Below, in pieces: positions 16,895 through 25,331 of a stretch of 64,000 nt of DNA (positions are counted from its first letter, which is position 1; each line of letters starts with the position of its first letter). The stretch is taken from assembly GCA_024231855.1 (NCBI GenBank), contig JAAEQD010000013.1, positions 17,009 to 81,008 on the forward strand, in the 5' to 3' direction. This DNA comes from Candidatus Zixiibacteriota bacterium (GTDB lineage: Bacteria; Zixibacteria; MSB-5A5; UBA10806; 4484-95). Under the pieces are notes generated by a model. The model made no database searches and had not been told where the DNA came from. It saw nothing but the letters and a program-made list of their open reading frames with translations. The position numbers and the translations under genes are program-made.

Positions 16895-17962
16895 ATGATA
16901 TTTCCATTAAAAAATATAACCTATCGCTCCTGGCGCTACAGGATGCTTTATCTATGGCGATTTATAGCTACACTCAGTTACGGTAAAATTTATAATTTTA
17001 TTCTAAATCGCCTGGAGTATAAGCAAACCAAAGTCCGGTTGAGATCATACCCATCCCAGGTGATCATCGATATCACGAATATTTGTAATCTAAAATGCCC
17101 TCTCTGCCCTACCGGCACCGGCAAGATCGATAGGCAAAAGGGGAAAATGAGCCCGACTTCATTCGATAAAATTACGGATCAACTGGCCAATAAGGCTCAG
17201 GCTGTTCATCTGTATAATTGGGGCGAACCGTTGCTGCTCGGCAATTTCGCGGATTATTGCAAAATCGCAAAATCAAAAGGCTTCGTTATCTCCACCAGCA
17301 GTAATTTATCGATGAAATTGGATCAGGAGCGCGCGAATGAAATTATTGAGGCCGGTCCGGATAGAATTATCGTCTCTTTCGATGGTTTAACAGAGCGAAC
17401 CTATTCTATGTACCGTCAGGGCGGCAGTTATCAATTATTGCTGGATAATCTAAAGTTAATAATCCAGTCGAAAAAAATACTACGAAAAAAATATCCTCTT
17501 ATCGTCCTTCAATTTTTGAAGCATCGAGGTAATCAGTCCGAAACTCAAAACTTGCCCGAAGTATGCTATGATCTGGGCGCGGATGAATTCCAGGTTGTTG
17601 ATATTTTATTACCCTATGGCGAGGGATCGAATCGGAGCCTGGCGAATTATTGGATTACCGAGAACAGGCTAGCCAATGAAGATGGAAACTTCGAAATAAG
17701 GAAAAACGATCAGGATAAACCTTGCCCTCATCTCTGGAAATATCCCGTGATCAACCATGATGCTACGATTTCACCCTGTTGCTTCGTATATCTTAAGCGA
17801 GATGATATCGCCGAATTGCGGTATATAAATTTCCAGAATGCCTGGAATTCGAAAAGATATCAGACTTCAAGAAAAATGTTCGCGAACAGAAAATATACGG
17901 ACTGTCAACCTTGTTCAAGCTGTCCGGTGTTTAGATCATTTATAAAATCCATCAATACTTAA
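16895..17962 (+). CDS. Radical SAM protein with SPASM domain
   Basis: 355 residues. The radical SAM cluster motif CNLKCPLC (C64, C68, C71) opens the barrel after a basic N-terminus of about 55 residues. A C-terminal SPASM-type cysteine set is present: CPHLW, SPCCF and the closing DCQPCSSCPV. YNWGEPLL is the GGE-like SAM-binding segment and IIVSFDGLTERTY a typical barrel strand. SPASM members modify peptides or act on sugar and lipid substrates. No precursor peptide is seen beside it, and family members with this N-terminus often sit near polysaccharide genes. Substrate unknown. Weak SD. Confidence 0.85.
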   Translation: MIFPLKNITYRSWRYRMLYLWRFIATLSYGKIYNFILNRLEYKQTKVRLRSYPSQVIIDITNICNLKCPLCPTGTGKIDRQKGKMSPTSFDKITDQLANKAQAVHLYNWGEPLLLGNFADYCKIAKSKGFVISTSSNLSMKLDQERANEIIEAGPDRIIVSFDGLTERTYSMYRQGGSYQLLLDNLKLIIQSKKILRKKYPLIVLQFLKHRGNQSETQNLPEVCYDLGADEFQVVDILLPYGEGSNRSLANYWITENRLANEDGNFEIRKNDQDKPCPHLWKYPVINHDATISPCCFVYLKRDDIAELRYINFQNAWNSKRYQTSRKMFANRKYTDCQPCSSCPVFRSFIKSINT

Positions 17963-18009
17963 TCGGTTTAGTTAATAGTATCTTCGAGTCGGATTAATTA
18001 AAATATTAC

Positions 18010-18041
18010 CCGCGGGGATCTAATCATACTGATCCCCGCGG
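18010..18041. terminator. Bidirectional terminator hairpin
   Basis: Perfect 11-bp stem CCGCGGGGATC (18010-18020) / GATCCCCGCGG (18031-18041) between convergent genes. T-rich sequence follows on both strands, more so on the minus strand. Confidence 0.75.
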
Positions 18042-18070
18042 TCTTAAGCGCCCCCATGACGCCATCATTA

Positions 18071-18628
18071 TTATTTAACGGTTAAAACCGATTTCAGGTT
18101 ATTCAGAAGAATCTTACCGGTGCCGGGTTTCTTTTTCGCCGATAGTTTCAGGCGCGTTTTTGACGATACAATTTCCGACGCCAAACTCATCAAGTAATTT
18201 ATCTGGCCGACATGATATGTCTCATGAATATAGGCATTAACCAGGTACTTGCCGATATTATCATACGCGCCCCAAACCTGTCGATTTAAAAGGTCATCGC
18301 CGGCCTCGTTTAAGTGACGGACCAAATTCGCTCCGAATTGCGACATATATCTCATAAGCTTCTCAGGCTCGGGGTATTTTGACTGATCATTCAGAGGTTT
18401 GGTGCCTGATGAGAAAAGGCAGTTAAGCTCATATAAGTTGGGCGTTTCCCCCAGAAGTTCCAACAGGCTGCCCCGCGAAACGACTAAATGCCCCAATATC
18501 CAGATAATCGGATTATGCCTTTGGTTTGGCCTGAATACCAGCCTGGCCTTATCCATATTGGTAAGATGTTTGGTCAGGTAGCCGGTATTGTATTTTATCA
18601 AGTCTGTTACCAAAGTTGCAACTTTCAT
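18071..18628 (-). CDS. DinB-like four-helix metal-binding protein
   Basis: 185 residues. The DinB/YfiT fold is recognised from WILGHLVVSRG (first metal His) and YIHETYHVGQINYL (HxxxH on the last core helix). Such proteins bind a divalent metal; many act as thiol (bacillithiol or mycothiol)-dependent transferases, others have no known substrate. I start at ATG 18628, which has GGGAG 5 nt upstream. The frame continues 16 codons further up without a good start signal. The basic C-terminal tail (KLSAKKKPGTGK) is an extension. Confidence 0.75.
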   Translation of the reverse strand: MKVATLVTDLIKYNTGYLTKHLTNMDKARLVFRPNQRHNPIIWILGHLVVSRGSLLELLGETPNLYELNCLFSSGTKPLNDQSKYPEPEKLMRYMSQFGANLVRHLNEAGDDLLNRQVWGAYDNIGKYLVNAYIHETYHVGQINYLMSLASEIVSSKTRLKLSAKKKPGTGKILLNNLKSVLTVK

Positions 18629-18840
18629 AATGTCTCCCTTTTTACAGGTGACTGTATGTAATATTAATGCCATCATTGTTAAATTTTGAAACGAATGTCG
18701 TTAATCGTTAATTGATAATGTGTTAGATCAATAGAATTCGTTGTCCGAGGTTATTTCGAGTGATGTTTTCAGACCGATTTTCGGTTCAATAATCTATCAT
18801 TGATCAAGTATCATACAGGTAATCTGCCAAGCGAATCTAT

Positions 18841-18870
18841 TTGACAAGAAAGATATATATATTATATTAA
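18841..18870 (+). promoter_or_regulatory. Promoter of the first dockerin gene
   Basis: Perfect TTGACA (18841-18846), 18-bp AT-rich spacer, TATTAA (18865-18870). Leader of about 50 nt before ATG 18926. Confidence 0.55.
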
Positions 18871-18925
18871 TAATGGATAAAAATGGCTGATGACCATGAT
18901 TGACTTCATCATAAGGAGTACAACA

Positions 18926-20416
18926 ATGAGAGTAATACTTCCCCGCATCCTCTGCCTTATTTTGTTAATTCTCGGTTCTTTGACATCATTTGGTTCCGTT
19001 ATCAACATACCGGATGATCATGTTACGATACAAGCCGGTATTAATGCCTCATCGGATGGCGATACGGTACTGGTTCAACCGGGGACTTATGTAGAGAATA
19101 TCAATTTCAACGGGCACAATATCGTGCTAGGCTCGTTGTTTATGACTACCGGTGATACGTCATATATCGAAACGACGGTTATCGATGGGGATTCTTCGGG
19201 ATCGGTGACTACATTTGATAGTGGCGAGGATAGTACTTGCGTTCTGACTGGATTTACGATTAGAAACGGCGCCGATCAGTACGGAGGGGGAGTATTATGC
19301 CATAATTCTGACCCAATTATCAGAGAAAATAGAATTAATCATAATTCGGCAATGTTTGGCGGAGGAGGAATTGAATGCACCCAGTCTGCTTCAATTATTG
19401 TAAATAATAGGATTACCCAAAATTATCTATCGTACGGCTCTGGTGCGGGAGTTAGTGTATCAGCATCAAGTGATGCCAAGATAATAAATAATATGATTTC
19501 AAACAATTATGCCTCTCAAGCAGGCGGAGCAATTTACACTATTGGTGAAGGAACAACTTTAATCGAAGGGAATAGAATATTCAGCAATTATGCCGGGATT
19601 GACGGAGGGGGAATATACTCAGAATGGTGCAGCCCCATAATTACAGGTAACGTAATAATTGGTAATGAAAGCGAAGACTATGGCGGAGGTATATATTGCA
19701 ATTGGGGCATCGCTTCAATTCGCCATAATCTAATAAAAGGAAACAGTGCGAATAATCGATGGGGTGGCGGAATTTTTATATGCCGCTATGGTGCTATAGA
19801 TTGCAGAAATAATACCATTATAGACAACTTTGCTGGAGAAGAAGGTGGAGGGATATATTCTTGCGCTCATCAGCCTATATATGTAAAAAATGCGATTTTA
19901 AGAAATAATTACGCGCCCACAGGACCTCAATATTACGGCGCTTCAACAATTATACATTCAAATATCCAGGGAGGTTTTCCCGGCGAAGGCAATATCGATT
20001 GCGATCCGTGGTTCTGCTTCCCCGATGATGACAATTACTATCTGGCCGATTCCTCCTGTTGCGTGGGTACCGGTTGCGATTCGCTGGGCAATCCCGATCC
20101 CACGGTTGATATCGGTGCGCTGGGCATAGGTTGTTTTACCGGACCGGTCTGCGATTATGTGCCGGGCGATGCCAACGGTGACGGCTCGGTGATCGGTAGC
20201 GATGTGACATTCGGCGTGAATTATTTCCGTGGCGCGGGACCTCATCCCCCGGATATCTGCTGGAACGATTCGACCGGGCAATGGGCTTTTTCGGCCGCCG
20301 ATGTCAACGGCGATTGCCGGGTGATCGGTTCGGATATCACTTATTATGTAAATTACTTCCGGGGTCTGCAGCCAGAAATCCTTTGGTGCCCGCAGACACC
20401 GCCGATTGAACAATAA
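18926..20416 (+). CDS. Secreted right-handed beta-helix protein with paired dockerin repeats (first)
   Basis: 496 residues. Signal peptide (about 1-24), then a DUF1565/NosD-like parallel beta-helix (about 25-375) beginning VINIPDDHVTIQAGINASSD, with many right-handed coils carrying NNxI and GGG turns. The C-terminus has two EF-hand-like dockerin repeats, GDANGDGSVIGSDVTFGVNY and AADVNGDCRVIGSDITYYVN, and the tail WCPQTPPIEQ. Beta-helices of this type bind or cleave polysaccharides, but no catalytic residues can be assigned. AAGGAG lies 7 nt before ATG 18926, so the 12 codons upstream are not used. First of four consecutive dockerin genes. Confidence 0.8.
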   Translation: MRVILPRILCLILLILGSLTSFGSVINIPDDHVTIQAGINASSDGDTVLVQPGTYVENINFNGHNIVLGSLFMTTGDTSYIETTVIDGDSSGSVTTFDSGEDSTCVLTGFTIRNGADQYGGGVLCHNSDPIIRENRINHNSAMFGGGGIECTQSASIIVNNRITQNYLSYGSGAGVSVSASSDAKIINNMISNNYASQAGGAIYTIGEGTTLIEGNRIFSNYAGIDGGGIYSEWCSPIITGNVIIGNESEDYGGGIYCNWGIASIRHNLIKGNSANNRWGGGIFICRYGAIDCRNNTIIDNFAGEEGGGIYSCAHQPIYVKNAILRNNYAPTGPQYYGASTIIHSNIQGGFPGEGNIDCDPWFCFPDDDNYYLADSSCCVGTGCDSLGNPDPTVDIGALGIGCFTGPVCDYVPGDANGDGSVIGSDVTFGVNYFRGAGPHPPDICWNDSTGQWAFSAADVNGDCRVIGSDITYYVNYFRGLQPEILWCPQTPPIEQ

Positions 20417-20443
20417 ATAATATATAACATCTCCATTATTTTC

Positions 20444-20472
20444 TTGACAAAAGGATGCATATAACTTATAAC
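20444..20472 (+). promoter_or_regulatory. Promoter of the second dockerin gene
   Basis: TTGACA (20444-20449), 17-bp spacer, TATAAC (20467-20472), about 75 nt upstream of GTG 20553. It indicates that the last three genes of the cluster form their own transcription unit. Confidence 0.65.
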
Positions 20473-20552
20473 TAAATTAACTCGACCATGCAACATATCG
20501 AGGTTAAAATGCGATTACATATGATTATTATACCCTGGCCAAGGAGGAGACT

Positions 20553-22925
20553 GTGAAGCAATTAGTTTTGTTAATCGGTTTGGTTATTGGTGTTTTTTCC
20601 ATAACAGCCAAGGCGCAGGAATTGCCGGCGGATGTGTTGATCTGGTATGGCAACCCTGATGGCTCGCCATTGATAGTTGATATCAACGATACTGTTTTAG
20701 TTGACGTTTACATCCAATGCAACGAAAACGTAAATTTGGAAACTATTCAACTGGTTTTGGGGACAGATGATCAGTATATAGATTCGTTGTTTGGCGAAAG
20801 CGAAGGGGCTACTTATCCGGACGATCCCGATTGCGGTATTGGCGCTTTTTACACTTCTGAAGCGTCGCCGCCAAATGTTGAAGGTTGGTCCAGTCAGGCG
20901 TTTATCTGGATGGTATTTCATTATTGCCCCGATCTCCATTTCGAAGAGCCTACCAAATTCCTCTCATTCGCGATGATAACGGCTAATGACCCTGGCATTG
21001 AAGGTCATGTCGCTTTGTGCCTGGAAAGCGGCGTGCACAGTATTTTGGGCGGTACATTGGTTGATGGAGGTGGAGTCGGATATTTGACGTTCGAGGAATA
21101 TCATAGTCCTTTATATTTTCAGCCAATCTCACAGGAGACAGGCGCAATCAGGGGAACTGTTATAAACTCATATACCGGACCCGTTGAAGGATTTCATGTA
21201 CAAGCAATTGGAACAAACGTTGAAGATACGACCGACAGCGACGGCCATTTCATATTGGATGATTTAAATCCGGCAATTCACGATATACTATTTTCTCATC
21301 CGGATTATGTCGATACGGTTTATGAATATGCTTTCGTGATACCCATGGATACTACAGAAATTGAAATGGCTTTAAGGGGAGCTGTAAGCGGTATTGTTGA
21401 AAACAGCGACGATGAGCTAATCGAAAACGTGGAAGTTTCAATAATTGGGATCGATAAATACGATACAACGAATAGCTCCGGCGAATTCCTAATCGATGAT
21501 CTGAATCGCGGAATGTACGATTTGGCTTTTTCCCATCCTGATTATAGTACCTATACTAGGTCGGACGTTGCCATATTCACGGATAGTACCAGCAGTTTGG
21601 ATATCACCTTATTGCGGCCTGGATCATTAGCAGGGACAGTTGTCGATCAAGACAGCATTCCTGTCGAAGGGGTCAGGGTTTGGCTTTGGGATACGGATAA
21701 CGAAGATACTACAGATATCAATGGTGAATATTATATACAGAACATCCCTCCCAAGCGCCATGGTGTCTATTTTATTCACCCTTTATATTTCGATAAATTA
21801 ATCTCATTTGTTATCGGTGAACATGAAAACTACCTGGACGCTGCCATAGAACTCAGACCGGAGATTGATGTTTCCGCCAGGTCTATCATTATACCTATGG
21901 CGGGAATGTATAGAGACTCAGTTTACTATCCTTCGGCTTATGTTAAAAATTATGGAATAACCGACGCAACGTTTGATTTTATATTTGAGGCCTATCTGAA
22001 AAACTCGCCTCTATTAATACACGCGGATACCATTTATGATCAATATCTTGAATCCGAAATTTCAGGCGTATTTGAATTCAATAATCCTTTTATCCCTCTC
22101 GAAGACACTTCCTACTTATGTAAGTCGTATACTATCTTGCCAGGCGATGAACGGCCCGCAAACGATACAACCGCCAGGCATTGTTACAGTCCGCCCGAGG
22201 TCGTTCTTTGGTACGGGAATCTCGACGGTTCACCGATAATAGCCGGCCAGAATGATACGATAGATATTGATGTGTTCATTCAATCTGATGAGGAAATAGA
22301 GGATGTACAGTTGTTATTTAGTATTTCATTGGATTGTTACGGTTCGTTTCTCATCGATCAAAGCGAGAATTATAGTCCACTCGATTGGATAAAAGGCTTT
22401 TTTGATGGGCCTATGGCATCAATTCCCGGTTACATTAACTTGCATTATTTTTCCTTCGCCGACGGCATATATGGCGAGGGCCCTTTTACCGCCCCTGAGC
22501 CAACTCAGATACTAAAATTCGTCATTATAACAAGCGACGACGCACCGTCGGGCGAAACGGTGAATTGCCTGGGCCCGGGGCTTACCTGGCGAACTCAAAT
22601 GGATTTTGGCATTCATCACGTCTACGAAAGTTTCAGCCCGATATTATTCGTAGATACGTATGGTTACACACCCGGCGATGCCAACGGCGACGACAATGTG
22701 ATCGGCAGCGATGTAACTTATTTGGTGAACTATTTTAGAAGCGCCGGTGGCCCTCCCCCCGATTCGTGCTGGAATATGCTCACCGAAGACTGGCATTACT
22801 GCGCCGCCGATGCTAACGGCGACTGCCTGCTTATTGGCTCGGATGTGACATTCATGGTGAATTATTTCCGCGGCGAACAACCATCGGTTTTATGGTGTGA
22901 ACAGACGCCTCCGATGGAGGAGTAG
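20553..22925 (+). CDS. Secreted multidomain dockerin protein with two WYG modules (paralogue 1)
   Basis: 790 residues, GTG start with AAGGAGGAG upstream. Domain order: signal peptide (1-22); WYG module 1 (about 28-190, opening LIWYGNPDGSPL); three carboxypeptidase-regulatory-like beta-sandwich repeats (about 195-435) with the DTTDxxGxFxxDDL signature; a CARDB-like domain (about 440-550); WYG module 2 (about 555-720, opening LWYGNLDGSPI); paired dockerin repeats (about 727-780, GDANGDDNVIGSDVTYLVNY); tail WCEQTPPMEE. No catalytic site is visible, so a structural or adhesive surface role is likely. Three nt separate it from its paralogue, whose SD lies inside this gene's last codons. Confidence 0.75.
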   Translation: MKQLVLLIGLVIGVFSITAKAQELPADVLIWYGNPDGSPLIVDINDTVLVDVYIQCNENVNLETIQLVLGTDDQYIDSLFGESEGATYPDDPDCGIGAFYTSEASPPNVEGWSSQAFIWMVFHYCPDLHFEEPTKFLSFAMITANDPGIEGHVALCLESGVHSILGGTLVDGGGVGYLTFEEYHSPLYFQPISQETGAIRGTVINSYTGPVEGFHVQAIGTNVEDTTDSDGHFILDDLNPAIHDILFSHPDYVDTVYEYAFVIPMDTTEIEMALRGAVSGIVENSDDELIENVEVSIIGIDKYDTTNSSGEFLIDDLNRGMYDLAFSHPDYSTYTRSDVAIFTDSTSSLDITLLRPGSLAGTVVDQDSIPVEGVRVWLWDTDNEDTTDINGEYYIQNIPPKRHGVYFIHPLYFDKLISFVIGEHENYLDAAIELRPEIDVSARSIIIPMAGMYRDSVYYPSAYVKNYGITDATFDFIFEAYLKNSPLLIHADTIYDQYLESEISGVFEFNNPFIPLEDTSYLCKSYTILPGDERPANDTTARHCYSPPEVVLWYGNLDGSPIIAGQNDTIDIDVFIQSDEEIEDVQLLFSISLDCYGSFLIDQSENYSPLDWIKGFFDGPMASIPGYINLHYFSFADGIYGEGPFTAPEPTQILKFVIITSDDAPSGETVNCLGPGLTWRTQMDFGIHHVYESFSPILFVDTYGYTPGDANGDDNVIGSDVTYLVNYFRSAGGPPPDSCWNMLTEDWHYCAADANGDCLLIGSDVTFMVNYFRGEQPSVLWCEQTPPMEE

Positions 22926-22928
22926 ATT

Positions 22929-25328
22929 ATGAAAAGGGTGCTTTTAATACTCGCGTTGATTTTGATATCTACATTAAATGTATTTGGACAGGAACTACCG
23001 GCGGATGTGCTAATCTGGTATGGTAATCTGGATGGCTCGCCTATTGTGGTTGGCATTAATGATACGGTTCTGGTTGATGTCTGGATTCAATGCGATGAGG
23101 ATATTGATATTGCCCATATCGACCTTAGTCTGGGAACAAACGACCAATATATCAACTCGCTTATCAGTGAAACCGAGGGGCAAACGTATCCGCCTGTGCC
23201 GGAATGTAATGCTTTCTATATTTATCCTCCTTATGGTTCACCTCCAAATGATTCGGATTGGTCCAGTCAGATGATGTCGTGGACGAGTCATAACATTGAG
23301 TGCCAAACTACCCATTTCTCTGAACCAATACGATTGTTATCATTTGCTATGACAACAACTAACGATTCTGATTTTTTCGGGCAAGTAGTATTCTGTCTGG
23401 CTAATAGCGCTGTCGAAACGTACGCCTGGGGTTATGGCGACCATGGGCAGTTAACATATGAAGAATACTACAGTCCATTTTACTTTTATACTCCTGATCC
23501 TCAATCCGGTGTAATAACCGGAAATATTTTAGACTCGCGGAGCGAACCTATCCAGGACGTTTACATTAATATTAGCGATCCTGAGGTTTATGACACAACG
23601 GATGTTAACGGTAAATACTTGTTTGACAATTTAGCTCCCGGAGTTTATAGCATTGCGCTTTCCCATTCTTTCTATCCTGATACACTTATAGCTAACATTC
23701 CTGTTTCGTCCGGCGATACGACTTATTTGAATTTAACTCTAGGCGGTATTGTAACCGGAACAGTTACTACTTACATCGAAGGGTTGCCAATTGAAGAAGT
23801 ATTGGTTTGTGACCTTAATTCGGGTTTATATGATACTACCGATAGCAATGGCTGTTACTCGCTTGAAAATCTTGTCTGGGGAATTAACGAAATATCATTT
23901 TACCATCCCTATTACGAATATAAAATATTTCACAATATTGAAGTAACTTCCGGGGATACAACTTACAGGAATGCGACTTTGCGCGAAGGCGCGTATGCGA
24001 CTGGAACAGTTACCAATACTCGAAATGATACATTGTCGGGAGTTTATATATATATTGGGAATCTCGGTGATACAACTGATATCAATGGTAGATACTTCAT
24101 CGGCAATATTCGGCCGCACGTTCTCCTAAGTATCTGCGCGTCTTATGATGATCCGGATTATTATCCTCAATGTTTTGGAGAGCTGCGTTTCTACCCGGGC
24201 GATACGTTAGAATATGATATAGCAATGTTACGTTACTCAATTAACGATGTCGGAGCGACCGAAATCTTCAGCCCGCCCACCGGGATGGAATGTGATTCAA
24301 CCTATCCAATTATTTCGGTAGTTGAGAATTACGGAACGGTACCTCAGACTTTTGATATCGCGGCTGAAGTACGTTTTGCACACGCGGCTGAACCGTTTCT
24401 GGCAGATACGATTTATGATTTTTATCTTTCAGGTTTAACCGCCGAGATAATTACTTTTGCTCCCACATTGGAAGTAACCAGTGATACGACGTTCGTTATA
24501 GAATCTTACACGATTCTCGAAACTGATGAAATCCCCGATAACGATATCGAGGCAAAACATAGCAGTTGCCCACCGGAAGCTACCATTTGGTACGGCAATC
24601 CAGATGGTTCGCCGGTATTTACTTACCCCGGTGATACGCTCGATATTGATGTATATATTCAATCACCTTATATAATATATACTATAGATGCCAAGCTTGG
24701 GGCATCGACAGATTGCTTCAATTCATTTATATTGGAAGAATGCGTATACTACCCAATCATTGATTGGAAAGCAAATTTTTTCAGACTATCGGATTCTCCT
24801 CCTAATCCACAGGATTGGATTGCCAACTGGCATTTTGCTCTTTCGGATAATGTCTTTGGAGATCAGCCGCTTTATGCCGAAACACCTACTAAGATACTGA
24901 CTTACGCACTTCAAGTAACTGATGATATTTCGCTAGCCGGTGATACTTTGGATTGTCTGAGTTTTGGCATAGATGAATACAGGTCCGGATCGTGGGTAGA
25001 AACTGATGGCCCTGACAGAAACTTGATAGAATATTTCAGCCCTGTCTTCTTCATTCCACCAACGGATTACACTCCCGGTGACGCCAACGGCGACGACAAC
25101 GTGATCGGCAGTGATGTTACTTATCTGGTGAACTATTTCAGAAGCGCCGGCGGCCCTCCCCCCGATTCGTGCTGGAACTATTTCACCGAGGATTGGCACT
25201 ATTGCGCAGCCGACGCAAATGGCGACTGCCTATTGATTGGTTCGGATGTGACATTCATGGTAAACTATTTTCGCAGTGAACAGCCATCAGTTTTATGGTG
25301 TGAGCAGACGCCGCCTTTGGAGGAATAA
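22929..25328 (+). CDS. Secreted multidomain dockerin protein with two WYG modules (paralogue 2)
   Basis: 799 residues with the same domain order as the preceding gene: signal peptide (1-21), WYG module (from LIWYGNLDGSPI), three carboxypeptidase-regulatory-like repeats (GVITGNILDSRSEPI, GTVTTYIEGLPIEEV, GTVTNTRNDTLSGVY), a CARDB-like domain, a second WYG module (TIWYGNPDGSPV), paired dockerins and the tail WCEQTPPLEE. The dockerin DNA is nearly identical to that of the previous gene while the middle domains have diverged, suggesting tandem duplication with recent exchange at the 3' end. GGAGGAG for this ATG is formed by the end of the upstream gene. Confidence 0.75.
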   Translation: MKRVLLILALILISTLNVFGQELPADVLIWYGNLDGSPIVVGINDTVLVDVWIQCDEDIDIAHIDLSLGTNDQYINSLISETEGQTYPPVPECNAFYIYPPYGSPPNDSDWSSQMMSWTSHNIECQTTHFSEPIRLLSFAMTTTNDSDFFGQVVFCLANSAVETYAWGYGDHGQLTYEEYYSPFYFYTPDPQSGVITGNILDSRSEPIQDVYINISDPEVYDTTDVNGKYLFDNLAPGVYSIALSHSFYPDTLIANIPVSSGDTTYLNLTLGGIVTGTVTTYIEGLPIEEVLVCDLNSGLYDTTDSNGCYSLENLVWGINEISFYHPYYEYKIFHNIEVTSGDTTYRNATLREGAYATGTVTNTRNDTLSGVYIYIGNLGDTTDINGRYFIGNIRPHVLLSICASYDDPDYYPQCFGELRFYPGDTLEYDIAMLRYSINDVGATEIFSPPTGMECDSTYPIISVVENYGTVPQTFDIAAEVRFAHAAEPFLADTIYDFYLSGLTAEIITFAPTLEVTSDTTFVIESYTILETDEIPDNDIEAKHSSCPPEATIWYGNPDGSPVFTYPGDTLDIDVYIQSPYIIYTIDAKLGASTDCFNSFILEECVYYPIIDWKANFFRLSDSPPNPQDWIANWHFALSDNVFGDQPLYAETPTKILTYALQVTDDISLAGDTLDCLSFGIDEYRSGSWVETDGPDRNLIEYFSPVFFIPPTDYTPGDANGDDNVIGSDVTYLVNYFRSAGGPPPDSCWNYFTEDWHYCAADANGDCLLIGSDVTFMVNYFRSEQPSVLWCEQTPPLEE

Positions 25329-25331
25329 GTT

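Noticed and set aside
19958..20413. 151-codon minus-strand ORF
   Set aside because: Antisense to the dockerin repeats; the apparent internal repetition is inherited from them.
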